Shown here in pieces: positions 28,212 to 37,600 of a DNA stretch of 64,000 nt. The stretch is taken from the NCBI GenBank assembly GCA_946965045.2, contig OX337235.1, positions 3,748,028 through 3,812,027 of the forward strand, read 5' to 3'. The position numbers and the translations under genes were made by a program. The DNA comes from Epithemia pelagica. Lineage: Eukaryota > Bacillariophyta > Bacillariophyceae > Surirellales > Surirellaceae. The notes beneath the pieces were generated by a model. That model had not been told where the DNA came from, searched no databases, and was given only the letters and a program-made list of their open reading frames with translations. Numbering within the stretch: position 1 is the first letter of the stretch; each line of letters begins with the position of its first letter.

Positions 28212-29537
28212 CTACAGTCCTAGAGATTCAACCACTTCATCAAGCCTTGTTTGTAGTCTCACTTTCATATCCTCATTGTTTGTCTGGACAAAAGCTGTAC
28301 TTAGAGTACTGAATTCGTTGAGTAATGCAGCTCTCTCCATTCGTGTCTCACGTTTTTTGGCATTGTCAGCCATCACATCCGTAGCTGCAGATATGACAGT
28401 GGCAATCTTGTCGTCGTCCCCTGAACGAGCAGTCGACATTGAGACAGGAGTCGTTGCACGAGAAGAACTTCTAGATGAAAGAGGAAGAGTAAGACTGTCC
28501 ATTGTCAAGTCCGGGGCCAACACTGTTGTGAACTTTGTGGAAAACTCTGGAACTGCTTCGCTCTTGGAAAAGAAGTAAAAGGCAACAAATTGTGTCATAG
28601 AGGGTCCCCCTTTGACTTTTGACAGGGCATGGCGTGTAAAGTCCCAGGGGTCGCTCGAATGACTGCCACTCGCATTCATGGCACTTTGGATGTTTTTTCG
28701 TACCTTTATGAGTGCCTTGAACAAGTCAGACACCTCTTTTTCATTTACCTTGTGCGTATTCTTTATTGATGGGTCCACTCGGCCTAAGATTGCATCTAGC
28801 ACGTGCTCGTTGTAGGAACTATTTAGAGCGTCGTTTTCATCGCGTTTTTCCAATTTGCCATACCTGTCCGTTGACTCTATTGCAGCTTCGACTTCTTCAT
28901 CAATGATATCGTCATTGTCATCAATAAGGCGTTGGGTGAAGCTGTCCCTAATGGGCACCAACATAGATGTGGCTGCGTCTGTTGCCTTCTTTGTAGGAGA
29001 AGAGTCGGCCCCATTTACCGCATCTACAACTTCTTTCCAGAACCTTTGATACTGGGTGCCACTTCCTGATTCTTGCACATTCCGAGACCTGGTATCATTG
29101 TATGCCATGAACTCATCAATGAAGTCTCTGTGGAACAACACATTGATAATCCGACATTGGGTGGAAGGGATTTGTTCCAACCGTTTGTTGATGACTATCT
29201 GATTACGACTTATCTTGAGGATATGACAGCGAATCTCTGTCTTGTTCAAGCTGGCTTTGGTGATCCCGATCTTCCGCCCTAGCCTCCTTAGTTGATAAGC
29301 TGAGAGATCCTTGTCCAGATGAGTCACTTGATTGTCCTTGGCAATGGTGCATGCCACTTCGACTTCTTCCTCTTCACCTTCATCGTTCTTCAGCATCTTC
29401 TTTTCCGTAGTGATGGTGTATTCTCCCAGACTCAGAGAGTCTAGTCCCTGTAAATATTCGGGTAACGGCTTCTCTACTCGCTTGGGCTTCTTCTTTTGAG
29501 GGCCCTCTTCTGGAGGTGCACTGGACGACGACTCCAT
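28212..29537 (-). CDS. Harbinger second ORF (probable DNA-binding partner)
   Basis: 441 aa, ATG at 29537-29535, convergent with the transposase and 36 bp from its stop. It begins with a basic stretch (KKKPKRVEK) that could be a nuclear localisation signal. A segment with FHRDFIDEFMAYND...YQRFWKEVVDAVN follows at ~135-175, and a Ser-rich tail and a helical C-terminus (~385-441) close the protein. PIF/Harbinger elements normally carry a Myb/SANT- or trihelix-like protein that helps the transposase find its ends. I infer that role from position; I do not see an unambiguous Myb signature. Confidence 0.7.
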   Translation of the reverse strand: MESSSSAPPEEGPQKKKPKRVEKPLPEYLQGLDSLSLGEYTITTEKKMLKNDEGEEEEVEVACTIAKDNQVTHLDKDLSAYQLRRLGRKIGITKASLNKTEIRCHILKISRNQIVINKRLEQIPSTQCRIINVLFHRDFIDEFMAYNDTRSRNVQESGSGTQYQRFWKEVVDAVNGADSSPTKKATDAATSMLVPIRDSFTQRLIDDNDDIIDEEVEAAIESTDRYGKLEKRDENDALNSSYNEHVLDAILGRVDPSIKNTHKVNEKEVSDLFKALIKVRKNIQSAMNASGSHSSDPWDFTRHALSKVKGGPSMTQFVAFYFFSKSEAVPEFSTKFTTVLAPDLTMDSLTLPLSSRSSSRATTPVSMSTARSGDDDKIATVISAATDVMADNAKKRETRMERAALLNEFSTLSTAFVQTNNEDMKVRLQTRLDEVVESLGL

Positions 29538-29750
29538 GGTGGCAATAGCTGTGTGATTGCTGTGGAGGGGCTAAGAACTAAGAATGTCCTAATGTACTGT
29601 GGGGACAATTACACCTAGTCAACGTAGATGAATTGTGAAATTTTGGTGAAACTGCAATGGGGGGTCTCAAATTGGCTCGTGTGAAATTCACAAAAATTTC
29701 ACAGCCCACCTTGGCAACGTCAGGCCACGTCGGCCAGAAGTGTGAAATGT

Positions 29751-29779
29751 GTGAAATTTCACGCCGATAAGACCGACCC
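29751..29779 (-). repeat. right TIR of Harbinger element
   Basis: Reverse complement starts GGGTCGGTCTTATCGGCG and continues GTGAAATTTCAC. Subterminal GTGAAAT motifs are clustered from ~29634 to 29751. Confidence 0.92.
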
Positions 29780-29782
29780 TGA

Positions 29783-29878
29783 GGAGGCGCAACAAAACGC
29801 TCATTCTTTTTAAAATATAGAAGTAAATTGGTTTCCTTTTGTTGCCTGTACAGCACGATCGGTTGACTGGTTTCAACA
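29783..29878 (+). repeat. 3' LTR of copia D, right part
   Basis: Continues the LTR from GGAGGCGCAACAAAACG to GGTTTCAACA and is followed by the GTCAC duplication (29879-29883). Confidence 0.93.
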
Positions 29879-30030
29879 GTCACCCTGCAATTTTCATCAT
29901 GAGTCTTTCGAGTATAGTACTGTGCATCGTGGTGTCTCCCAGAACCCCAGCATGCCATGTCGTGGACAAAAACTGTGGACCATTCGCAACATCTGGTTCT
30001 GGGTGTCTTTTACTCTCGAAGCACCGACAG
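29879..30030 (-). repeat. Kelch 5' flank repeat, continued right of copia D
   Basis: In reverse complement it matches 54020-54130 (GGGAGACACCACRATGC and GAAAATTGCAG). This shows that 20086-20672 and 29884-30030 were contiguous before D inserted. Confidence 0.7.
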
Positions 30031-30138
30031 GTTGAGATGGACAAGTATCTACCAAGTGAGGGAACCCATGATGCGGCGGAGCGACTGCTGGAAATTGATG
30101 GAACTTGAGAGATATGGACGAACACACAGACACAGACA

Positions 30139-30297
30139 GTCATTGTCGTAAACCATATCGGGATGATTCAATTCGACCGATGTACGAGACAAACTCCCTC
30201 CTCTTTCAAGTGGAGGCCAGTTCTCTTGATTCCATTCTTCTCTCTCGTCGAAAAGGACAAGACATGCTTTTGTTCTTGCAGTGTCATGTGTGGTCAT
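30139..30297 (-). pseudogene. Kelch N-terminal remnant (K7)
   Basis: Starting at the ATG 30297-30295 the minus strand encodes CLVLFDEREEWNQENWPPLERGG, the signature N-terminus of this Kelch family. Homology stops after HPDMVYDND. No Kelch blades follow; only the first ~50 codons remain. Confidence 0.72.
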
Positions 30298-30409
30298 CTG
30301 CGACGTCGTGGTGTGCTGCTGTGATGTGTGGAGGTGAAGGGATGTCTGTATAGTGCGTACGGCTCGCACATAGACTTCATGACACAATGACGGGGAGCAC
30401 ATTGTCGCG

Positions 30410-30640
30410 ATGCTCTGTTTGCTGTCATCTCAAAAGCGACGAAGTATCAACACTCGCAGATGAGCAATCCAAAACTGTTGGTTGTTGCCTCTTTTTCGAA
30501 CAAAAAGGAGACGAGACGATGAGAGCAGATACTGTCGAAGCTGTCATCTCAAGTGTGGTGAATGGTGAAGTATATATACACAGACAGATGCACAATCCAA
30601 CACTGTTGGTTGTTGCTACAATGACTAATACTACTATTCG
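30410..30640. repeat. local imperfect duplication (~120 bp)
   Basis: GCTGTCATCTCAA and CACTGTTGGTTGTTGC-like blocks occur twice, around 30420-30500 and 30539-30620. Period ~119 bp, degenerate. Confidence 0.5.
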
Positions 30641-31129
30641 GGCCTTTTCTTTGGATCGAGGCGCTCTACAGCATCAACCAGCAACGAAACGAGAAAGACG
30701 AATTGCAACGACGCACAGCAAAGCTGAGGAACCGTCAGATTCTGCACCTTCCTCTTCTTTGTTCACATGATGTTCCATCCGTCCATGATGTTCATGTGAA
30801 AATGATCGGACAACGACAAGGCAGCAACACCAAGAGGAAGACAAACAAGTTCCCTTGGGAGGCTGTCAAGATCCGAAAATGGTCTCAAAGCGGTATCTCT
30901 GGCTTTGGTGAACGGAGCGTCAACGCCATAGCGACACTTTCGAGTCGCGAATTGCGATGTGGGGGGGCAATGGGATGATTCATTGGTTACGAGACTGCAG
31001 TGCAATTCCGAATAGCGGAACATTGACCAGGATATGAAACAGATTGCAAAAACAATGGCGACAAATGACGTTTGGCATACGTTCGATTAACTGAACAACG
31101 GCCAAGGACAGCTCGGCGCGAAGAGTATC
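30641..31129. other. intergenic, no gene recognised
   Basis: Short frames only. A run of seven Gs (30961-30967) is the only compositional oddity. Right of it starts the conserved Kelch 3' flank. Confidence 0.5.
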
Positions 31130-31856
31130 GCTCAACTGATATACGCGTATCCCACGTGGGAATAGATTGAACCATGTTCCTCTTCCCCCTTGCAACATGG
31201 CCCCAACCTCTTGTTGGTAACAGACTGTGTGGTTTCAGCCACGAACAAGCAATGTCCTCAATCACGAGGGCAACATGACTCGTTCTTCTCCACCAACCAC
31301 CACAAAATAGTTCCAACACAGACTCTGTCATTGGGGACTTGTCGACCTCGACGTGTGGAACCTGCCTTTTAGTATTGTCCTTCATGGCTCTCAATCATGG
31401 CACACAGTCCACAAAGATCATCATGGCTTCACCTTCTTGTCCTGTTCCTCCTGCTCTGCTAGAGAACATGTTGATCTAACCGTTTTGTCTAGTGGGTCGC
31501 TCATTATCAACTACAAGGATAGCTGACCATGTCGCATGGGTCCGACTGTCACAAACGTCATGGCTTCAGAAGGAGATTCATGTGCGGTCATATGCAATGT
31601 AACATGCAAGGAGTTGCTCTTTGATCTCCATCTACTGTAATGTCTTTTTCCGGCAGAGCAAGCCACTCCAGTCTAGGTATAGAGATTGAAAAGTATTTCA
31701 TTAACTTACATGATTCACAACGTAATTAAGTATTGGCACGATCCCCTCTTTTGTACGAGAGTATAATGACCACCTGAGATAGTTTCCGGGCTCATGGTTG
31801 TGCAACCTGTTGTACATTTCAACTGATATCCTCCCCTCTATCACAATCACAATAAT
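31130..31856 (-). repeat. conserved Kelch 3' flank, copy at K3
   Basis: Closely similar to 18109-18792 but without the MITE that precedes that copy. It also carries the extra stretch with CCTGTTCCTCCTGCTCTGC, which the copy at 55852-56450 shares in reverse complement. Confidence 0.75.
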
Positions 31857-32858
31857 CTAAGTCCTCAATCGTTTAAGAGTCGACGACGAGATGGTCCAGG
31901 ATGTTACATTGACGTCTCCGTTCCCCGATCTTTCATGACACTGATACCGTACATTCCGAGGCTGCTCACAGAGTCGACGGAAACACCACGTATTCCTGTC
32001 GACTAATGATAATGTCGCACAGGAAGGATTGTCCATTCCCCCAATCAGGGCAACTTGATTGCCAACAGTCACCATACTGCCGTCTTCATGGCGATTTTCG
32101 AATGGTGGGAGATTCCACATGTGGTTGCGCTTCGTATCCAAGACTTCCACGGTTCGATTGTTTTCCGCCACCACCAGACAAGATCCAACGGCAACCACTG
32201 CACAAGAATATCGTGGGTTGGAAAGTACCAGATCAGAGTGAGTCGTCCAGCTAGACAAGAAGGAAATGGATGTAGACAGAGAGTCGTTTCTCTCCTCATT
32301 GTAGCAGGGCTTTGCAAAGTCCAAAGTCTCCACCGAGTCAAGTTCGCCGTCCTCGTTGCAGCCTCCAACAACAAAGATGCGGTGACCAATGACCGCACTG
32401 GCACACCATACTCGTGGAACAGTCATGCCTGGTCCCGAAATCACAGTATGGTTGCTGGTGTCAATAATATCCACCGAAGACAATCTCTCTAGGTTGCGTC
32501 CACCCATTTCCACGATATACCGATTGTGAACCGCAACGGCACAACATCCCCATCGTTCCGTTGATAACCTAGTAGTCAATGTCGTCCAATGATTCTTTTT
32601 TGAGGTGCTTGATGTTGTTAAAGATGATTGTACCAAATCAATAACATCAATCCGCTCGATACAATCCAACAACGAACAGTAGTTATTGCGTCCTCCCATC
32701 ACGTAGATGCCTCCATTACACACAACAGCAGCATGTCTTTCACGTTTCTGGTTCAAAGGCGGTCCTTCTCGCCACTGCTTGTTTGATTCTGCCAAATTCA
32801 ATAACAAAACAGAGTTGACAAAGCCTTTGTGTTGTTGTCTTCCTCCCAACACCACGAC
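31857..32858 (-). pseudogene. Kelch gene K3, 3' part (split by copia B)
   Basis: About 334 codons with five to six Kelch motifs ending at TAG 31859-31857. The frame runs straight into the 3'-facing edge of copia B at 32858. There, codons for the V-V-V-L-G-G strand are interrupted. The N-terminal 59 codons lie at 39076-39252 beyond the element. Removing the element and one copy of the 6-bp duplication CACGAC would leave a continuous frame, so the disruption is recent. A small deletion shortens the tail relative to K4. Confidence 0.88.
32853..32858. repeat. target site duplication of copia B (left)
   Basis: CACGAC, repeated at 39076-39081. Confidence 0.85.
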
Positions 32859-33312
32859 TGTTCGAATATTGTACATGCGGGCATATGTAACTGATGGGGA
32901 CCTTGGGGGACCGCAGACGCAAACCTCATGACTCCATTAGGCCCAACGCATCATCGAACCGCCTTTCACAAAATGCAAAACGACGGACGATAGATCCAGG
33001 CGACGATGCCTATGTAACGATCGACAATGCCTATGTAACGATTGTCGTTCTTAAGGACGGGATCCCATGACCATTGTCATAACGGTCCATGGCCCTAAGT
33101 GAATCAGAAGATACTTAGAGGCAGCGATATCCCACGAACGGTGGCAGGCCCGTCCATAACACATCTCGTCGCCCAAGTTGGTGACATAACGTCTCCACCA
33201 ACGATTCAACGCATCGATGACAGTAGGGAACGGAGACGTAGTACCTAACACCGTAGACACACAATTTTGCAACAAGAGTCCTTTTCTTTACTCGCTAGTA
33301 AGGAAAACAACA
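32859..33312 (+). repeat. 5' LTR of copia B (454 bp)
   Basis: TGTTCGAATATT... to ...AAAACAACA. The first internal bases are CGCTTCCTCTGCGC, where the primer binding site should be. Confidence 0.95.
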
Positions 33313-33354
33313 CGCTTCCTCTGCGCTTTAGACAGCACACGTCCATCGTCTGCC

Positions 33355-34596
33355 ATGGCTTTCGCAATCTCTCCCGCTAACGCACACGCGAACAACATCG
33401 TGAACTTTGCAACGGCAGCTGGAGCAAAGCTCTACAAGCAGGCAACGACTGGACTCTTTGACGGTGGTGATCTCTACGATCTCCACGCGGAAAGGCTGAA
33501 GACGTTTCTCGACTCATTCCAAGATCGGATCGTCGAACAGTCTTGGACCAGCACCTTTTCCATTCCCGAACACATTGTGGTTCCTCCAGCGGCTGGACCA
33601 GCACCGCCACCAGCACCTACGCATCTCTTGACTCAAGCCTACGGTCGCGTCTCGCTCGCCCAGGTTCGCACCTACGTCGATAGTTTCATCGGACAGAACA
33701 GGATTTCTCAGAATTCCTATATGTCCTACATGTGTTTGATGGCGTCGCTCAACGAAGATGCGAAGGCGCAAGTAAATCTACGACGCGAAGACTTTATTAT
33801 CGACGACGTTGGCAGTGGTCCACTCCTTCTCAAAGTGATCATTTCCCTCGCGTATGTGGATACCGAGGCGACCGTGATGGTACTTCGCCAGCGCTTGTCC
33901 GATCTGCATATTCATATTGCAGACTTCAACGGTGACATCATCAAGTTCAACTCCTATGTGAAGGCTACTCTTCAAGGTTTGCATGCCCGCGGTGAACGAA
34001 CGCTGGACTTACTCCCTAACCTTTTCAAAGCTTATGAGACTGTGAGTGATGAGAACTTCTTGGAGATGATCCGTTGTCGAAAGAACGCATACGAAGAAGG
34101 AGATTCTCCGAATCTCTCGGCGACGCAACTCATGGATTGGGCCCGTCTCAAGTACCAAGGCCTGGTAGAAGCGAAGAAATGGCAGGCTCTGTCCGAACGT
34201 GACCAGAAGATTATTGCCCTTGAGGCCAAAGTCAAGAAGATGGAGAAAGGAAAAACAGCCCCGCTGTCCACGACCAAGGGATCCAAACAGGGCAAGCAAA
34301 AGACCAAAGAATCAGCAAAAGAATCGTGGCTCACCATTGGGCCACATGAGGGAGGCCCAGAAGTAAAAGAAGTCAACGGAAAAATGTACTATTGGTGTAA
34401 GTGGCATGAAAAATGGTCACTCAACAAGAAACACACTTCCGACACGTGCAACGGACGGGGCTTAACCGGCGAGAAAAAGAAGGCCTATGATCTAGCTCAT
34501 GCCGAGAAGAACAATGATGGTACAACTCCTGCCCTTCGCCTCGCGAGTGCTCTAGCTGATCTACCGGCCCAAGAAGAATCTTCTGACGAAGAGTGA
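33355..34596 (+). CDS. gag: copia B Gag
   Basis: 413 aa from ATG 33355 (MAFAISPANAHANN). A helical Gag body spans ~40-270, including LLTQAYGRVSLAQVRTYVD and LNEDAKAQVNLRREDF. A Lys-rich coiled region (~275-310) follows. At ~345-366 there is an unusual C-x2-H ... H-x4-C cluster (WCKWHEKW, HTSDTC) in place of the classical CCHC knuckle. It packages RNA in virus-like particles in the cytoplasm. The frame stays open upstream into the LTR, but the ATG shared with copy A is the likely start. It ends at UGA directly followed by the hairpin annotated at 34594-34623. Confidence 0.92.
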   Translation: MAFAISPANAHANNIVNFATAAGAKLYKQATTGLFDGGDLYDLHAERLKTFLDSFQDRIVEQSWTSTFSIPEHIVVPPAAGPAPPPAPTHLLTQAYGRVSLAQVRTYVDSFIGQNRISQNSYMSYMCLMASLNEDAKAQVNLRREDFIIDDVGSGPLLLKVIISLAYVDTEATVMVLRQRLSDLHIHIADFNGDIIKFNSYVKATLQGLHARGERTLDLLPNLFKAYETVSDENFLEMIRCRKNAYEEGDSPNLSATQLMDWARLKYQGLVEAKKWQALSERDQKIIALEAKVKKMEKGKTAPLSTTKGSKQGKQKTKESAKESWLTIGPHEGGPEVKEVNGKMYYWCKWHEKWSLNKKHTSDTCNGRGLTGEKKKAYDLAHAEKNNDGTTPALRLASALADLPAQEESSDEE

Positions 34597-34623
34597 CAAC
34601 GAGACCCGAGGTCATTCCTCGGG
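34594..34623 (+). promoter_or_regulatory. Gag/Pol UGA stop with 8-nt spacer and perfect hairpin (candidate readthrough signal)
   Basis: TGA 34594-34596, spacer CAACGAGA 34597-34604, stem CCCGAGG 34605-34611, loop TCATT 34612-34616, stem CCTCGGG 34617-34623. Pol is in the same frame, and no other stop intervenes between the UGA and the first Pol domain. It is fully conserved with copy A. Confidence 0.62.
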
Positions 34624-37600
34624 CTGTTCTACAAGACGGTCGAGCAGCTCATCTATATATTACTAGTGACAACAATCCTCTACATGTCTGTCCTAGTATA
34701 TAGTGATGATGATGCTAGGTCGGCTAACCCTTCCCAAGATGACAAGACGAGTCTGCGGCCTAAGCTATGGTTTCTAACACCAACATGCAATAGCAGCAGG
34801 ATACGACGACAAACAAAGAAACCAAGATGGAATAGACAAACAATGCGAATGTTATGCATGGCAACAATACTCGCAGCTCCGATAACAGGCAAACCAGCCG
34901 CAGCACATCAAGTCAAGTTCGACTCCGATAGCCAGCCCGTGTTTGTTGACAACTGTGCAACATCGTCTATCACAAACGATATCACCGACTGCATAACAGC
35001 AATCCAGCCCGTAAGAAGAAAGATCAAGGGCATTGCAGGATTGTTCAAAACGGAAATCTACTCCACGACGATCAAGTGGCACTTCGAAGACGACAACGGT
35101 GCCATCCATATATTTGTCCTGCCTCGATCATTCCACATACCATCGACCTCCAACAGACTTTTCTCTCCCCAACACTGGGCACAAGTAGCCAAAGACCACA
35201 AGCCGAATCCAGATGGCACTCGCTGCATCACCACAGCTGACAACATCATTCTCGAATGGAACCAACGCGAATCTACGAGAACCATCCCACTCAATCGAAG
35301 AGGGACGAACGTGGGACAGCTGTACACTGCAAACGGTATGCTCAAGTTCCATGCTTTCTGCTGCACAGTACATGCGACACCGGAGGAAGAAGATGAGAAT
35401 CCACCGATCGTTAGTCATGCGAATCTGATCGAGGATGACGAAAGCATCAACGAGAACTCACCAAGCGCCCAGATCGAACAAGATTCCAACGATGTAGAAT
35501 TTGACATGGATGACGAGCACAACAAACAGTATTTTCCACAACGGGATCAGCCCATCACCACGGATTTTCTCTTCGAAGATGAAAAAGTGGTACATGTGAT
35601 TCCCAATGAAGAAGAAGTGCCAATCGAAAACCCGACGGTTGAACTCCTACGCGTTCATCATCGTCTCGGCCATCTGTCATTTGCTAAGATTCAAGAAATG
35701 GCACGACGAGGTGAATCGCCCAAGCGACTCGGTTCATGCGCTGTTCCAGCATGTACAGCCTGTATGTACGGGAAAGCGACGAAGAAACCATGGCGAGTGA
35801 AAGGTACAAGGGGTACACTGGATGTTATGACTCGTCCAGGCCAATGTGTATCGGTCGACCAACTCATATCGACAACACCAGGATATATTGCCCACTTACG
35901 AGGTACTCCAACACGCGATAGATATCGGGTAGCGACTGTTTTCGTGGACCACTACTCTGGTATAGGGTACGTCCACCTACAACGATCGAAGTCGGCTGCA
36001 GATACCATCGAAGCAAAGGAGCGATTTGAAGCATGGGCGGATACACACGGGGTCGCAATCATGCACTATCATGCAGACAACGGCATTTTTGCTGACAACC
36101 AATTTCGCAAAGCAGTAAGAGACAAGGGACAGCGCTTGACGTTCAGCGGAGTCAACGCGCATTTTCAGAGCGGTATGGCCGAGAGGCGCATAAGGGACCT
36201 ACAAGATTCAGCACGGACTATGCTACTCCATGCACATCGACGATGGCCCTCTGCTATTACTCCGAACCTCTGGCCCTATGCAGTACGCTATGCATCGGAT
36301 ATCTTCAACTCTGCACCTATGGCGAAACATAAGAATACGACGCCTTTGGAACTCTTCTCTGGTTCCCCAGCACGATTCAACTTTCGACATGCGCACACAT
36401 TTGGATGTCCAAGTTATGTCCTAGACAATGCTCTACAATCAGGAAAAGGGATTCCCAAATGGTCCGAACGCTCTCGGGTTGGTATCTTCTTGGGATACTC
36501 TGCCCAACACTCAAGAACCGTGGGGCTTATTCTCTCATTGTCCTCCGGTTTATCTTCTCCCCAATTCCATGTTCAATATGATGACTGTTTTGAGACTATG
36601 CGACGTAGTTTCGGGGAAGCACAACCTGTCTCCTACTGGCAGCAGAAGGCCGGGTTCCGCAAGGGTAAAACCATGGATCAGTCCCAACCAGATCACCACA
36701 CTACCGACACACGTGACTCACAACTACCCTCACAAATGAGGGAGGTAGATCACAATTCTACCCTAGAGGAGCCACCTATAGTTCCGTTACCAATCGACAA
36801 CGAAGAGCTAATCCAGCCGACAAATGAGGGAGCCTTTGGAGTCCGCAGGTCACAACGACAACCCAAACCAACTATGCGATATCAAGACTGTATGGATTCC
36901 TTGGGGGACGACCTAGATCCTCTAGGTGAGCTGGCAGTGACGTTACCTGGGTTGATCTCCATGACCGCACAGGCCCAAGCAAATCCAGATGTCATGTATC
37001 GGCACGAAGCCATGCGACAACCAGATCGATTGGAATTTATAAAGGCTGCACAAAAGGAGGTCCAGGATCACACCGCAAACGGTCTCTGGGAAGTGGTTCG
37101 ACGACAAGATATACCACCGGGTAGCTATGTGACTAGAGCAGTATGGAGTTGTGTCCGGAAGCGGAAACTGCAGACAGGTGAAATCTATAAATGGAAGTCA
37201 CGCTTGGCATTTGATGGATCAAGACAGACCAAAGGGGTGAACTATTGGGAGACTTATGCTCCCGTAGTCCAATGGCCTGTGGTCCGCTATGTCTTAACGA
37301 CGGCTATTTCGCAAGGATGGGCGATGAAGCAGATAGACTATGTCCTCGCCTATACTCAAGCCGTGGCGGAAACTGATATGTACATGGAGGCACCTAGAGG
37401 GTTTACATTCGACACGACCGGAAAACAACGAGCCGAAGATTTTGTTCTCAAGATTAAACGGAATTACTACGGTCAGAAACAGGCCGCGCGTGTCTGGAAT
37501 AAACACCTAGTACAGCAATTGGAACAAGTGGGATTCAAACAGAGTGATCATGATGAATGTGTCTTCTACAAAGGACGCAGCCTCTATATCCTGTACACAG

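Larger units (their letters stand above)
26638..29779. mobile_element. PIF/Harbinger DNA transposon (3142 bp), apparently complete
   Basis: Terminal inverted repeats begin GGGTCGGTCTTATCG at each end and extend ~30 bp. The element is flanked by a 3-bp duplication TGA (26635-26637 and 29780-29782), the size expected for PIF/Harbinger. It encodes a DDE transposase and a convergent second protein, the usual two-gene plan of the superfamily. Its insertion site is inside the 3' LTR of copia D, so it is younger than D. Confidence 0.93.
20673..29878 (+). mobile_element. Ty1/copia retrotransposon D, with a Harbinger element nested in its 3' LTR
   Basis: 5' LTR 20673-20905, accessory ORF, gag-pol ORF, and a 3' LTR split into 26499-26637 and 29783-29878. 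The 5-bp target duplication GTCAC is intact. Without the nested transposon the element would be about 6.06 kb. It inserted into a Kelch 5'-flank repeat. The related uninterrupted site is near 54112-54130 (GACGAAAATTGCAG... followed by GAGGAAATGGACGAC). Confidence 0.93.
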
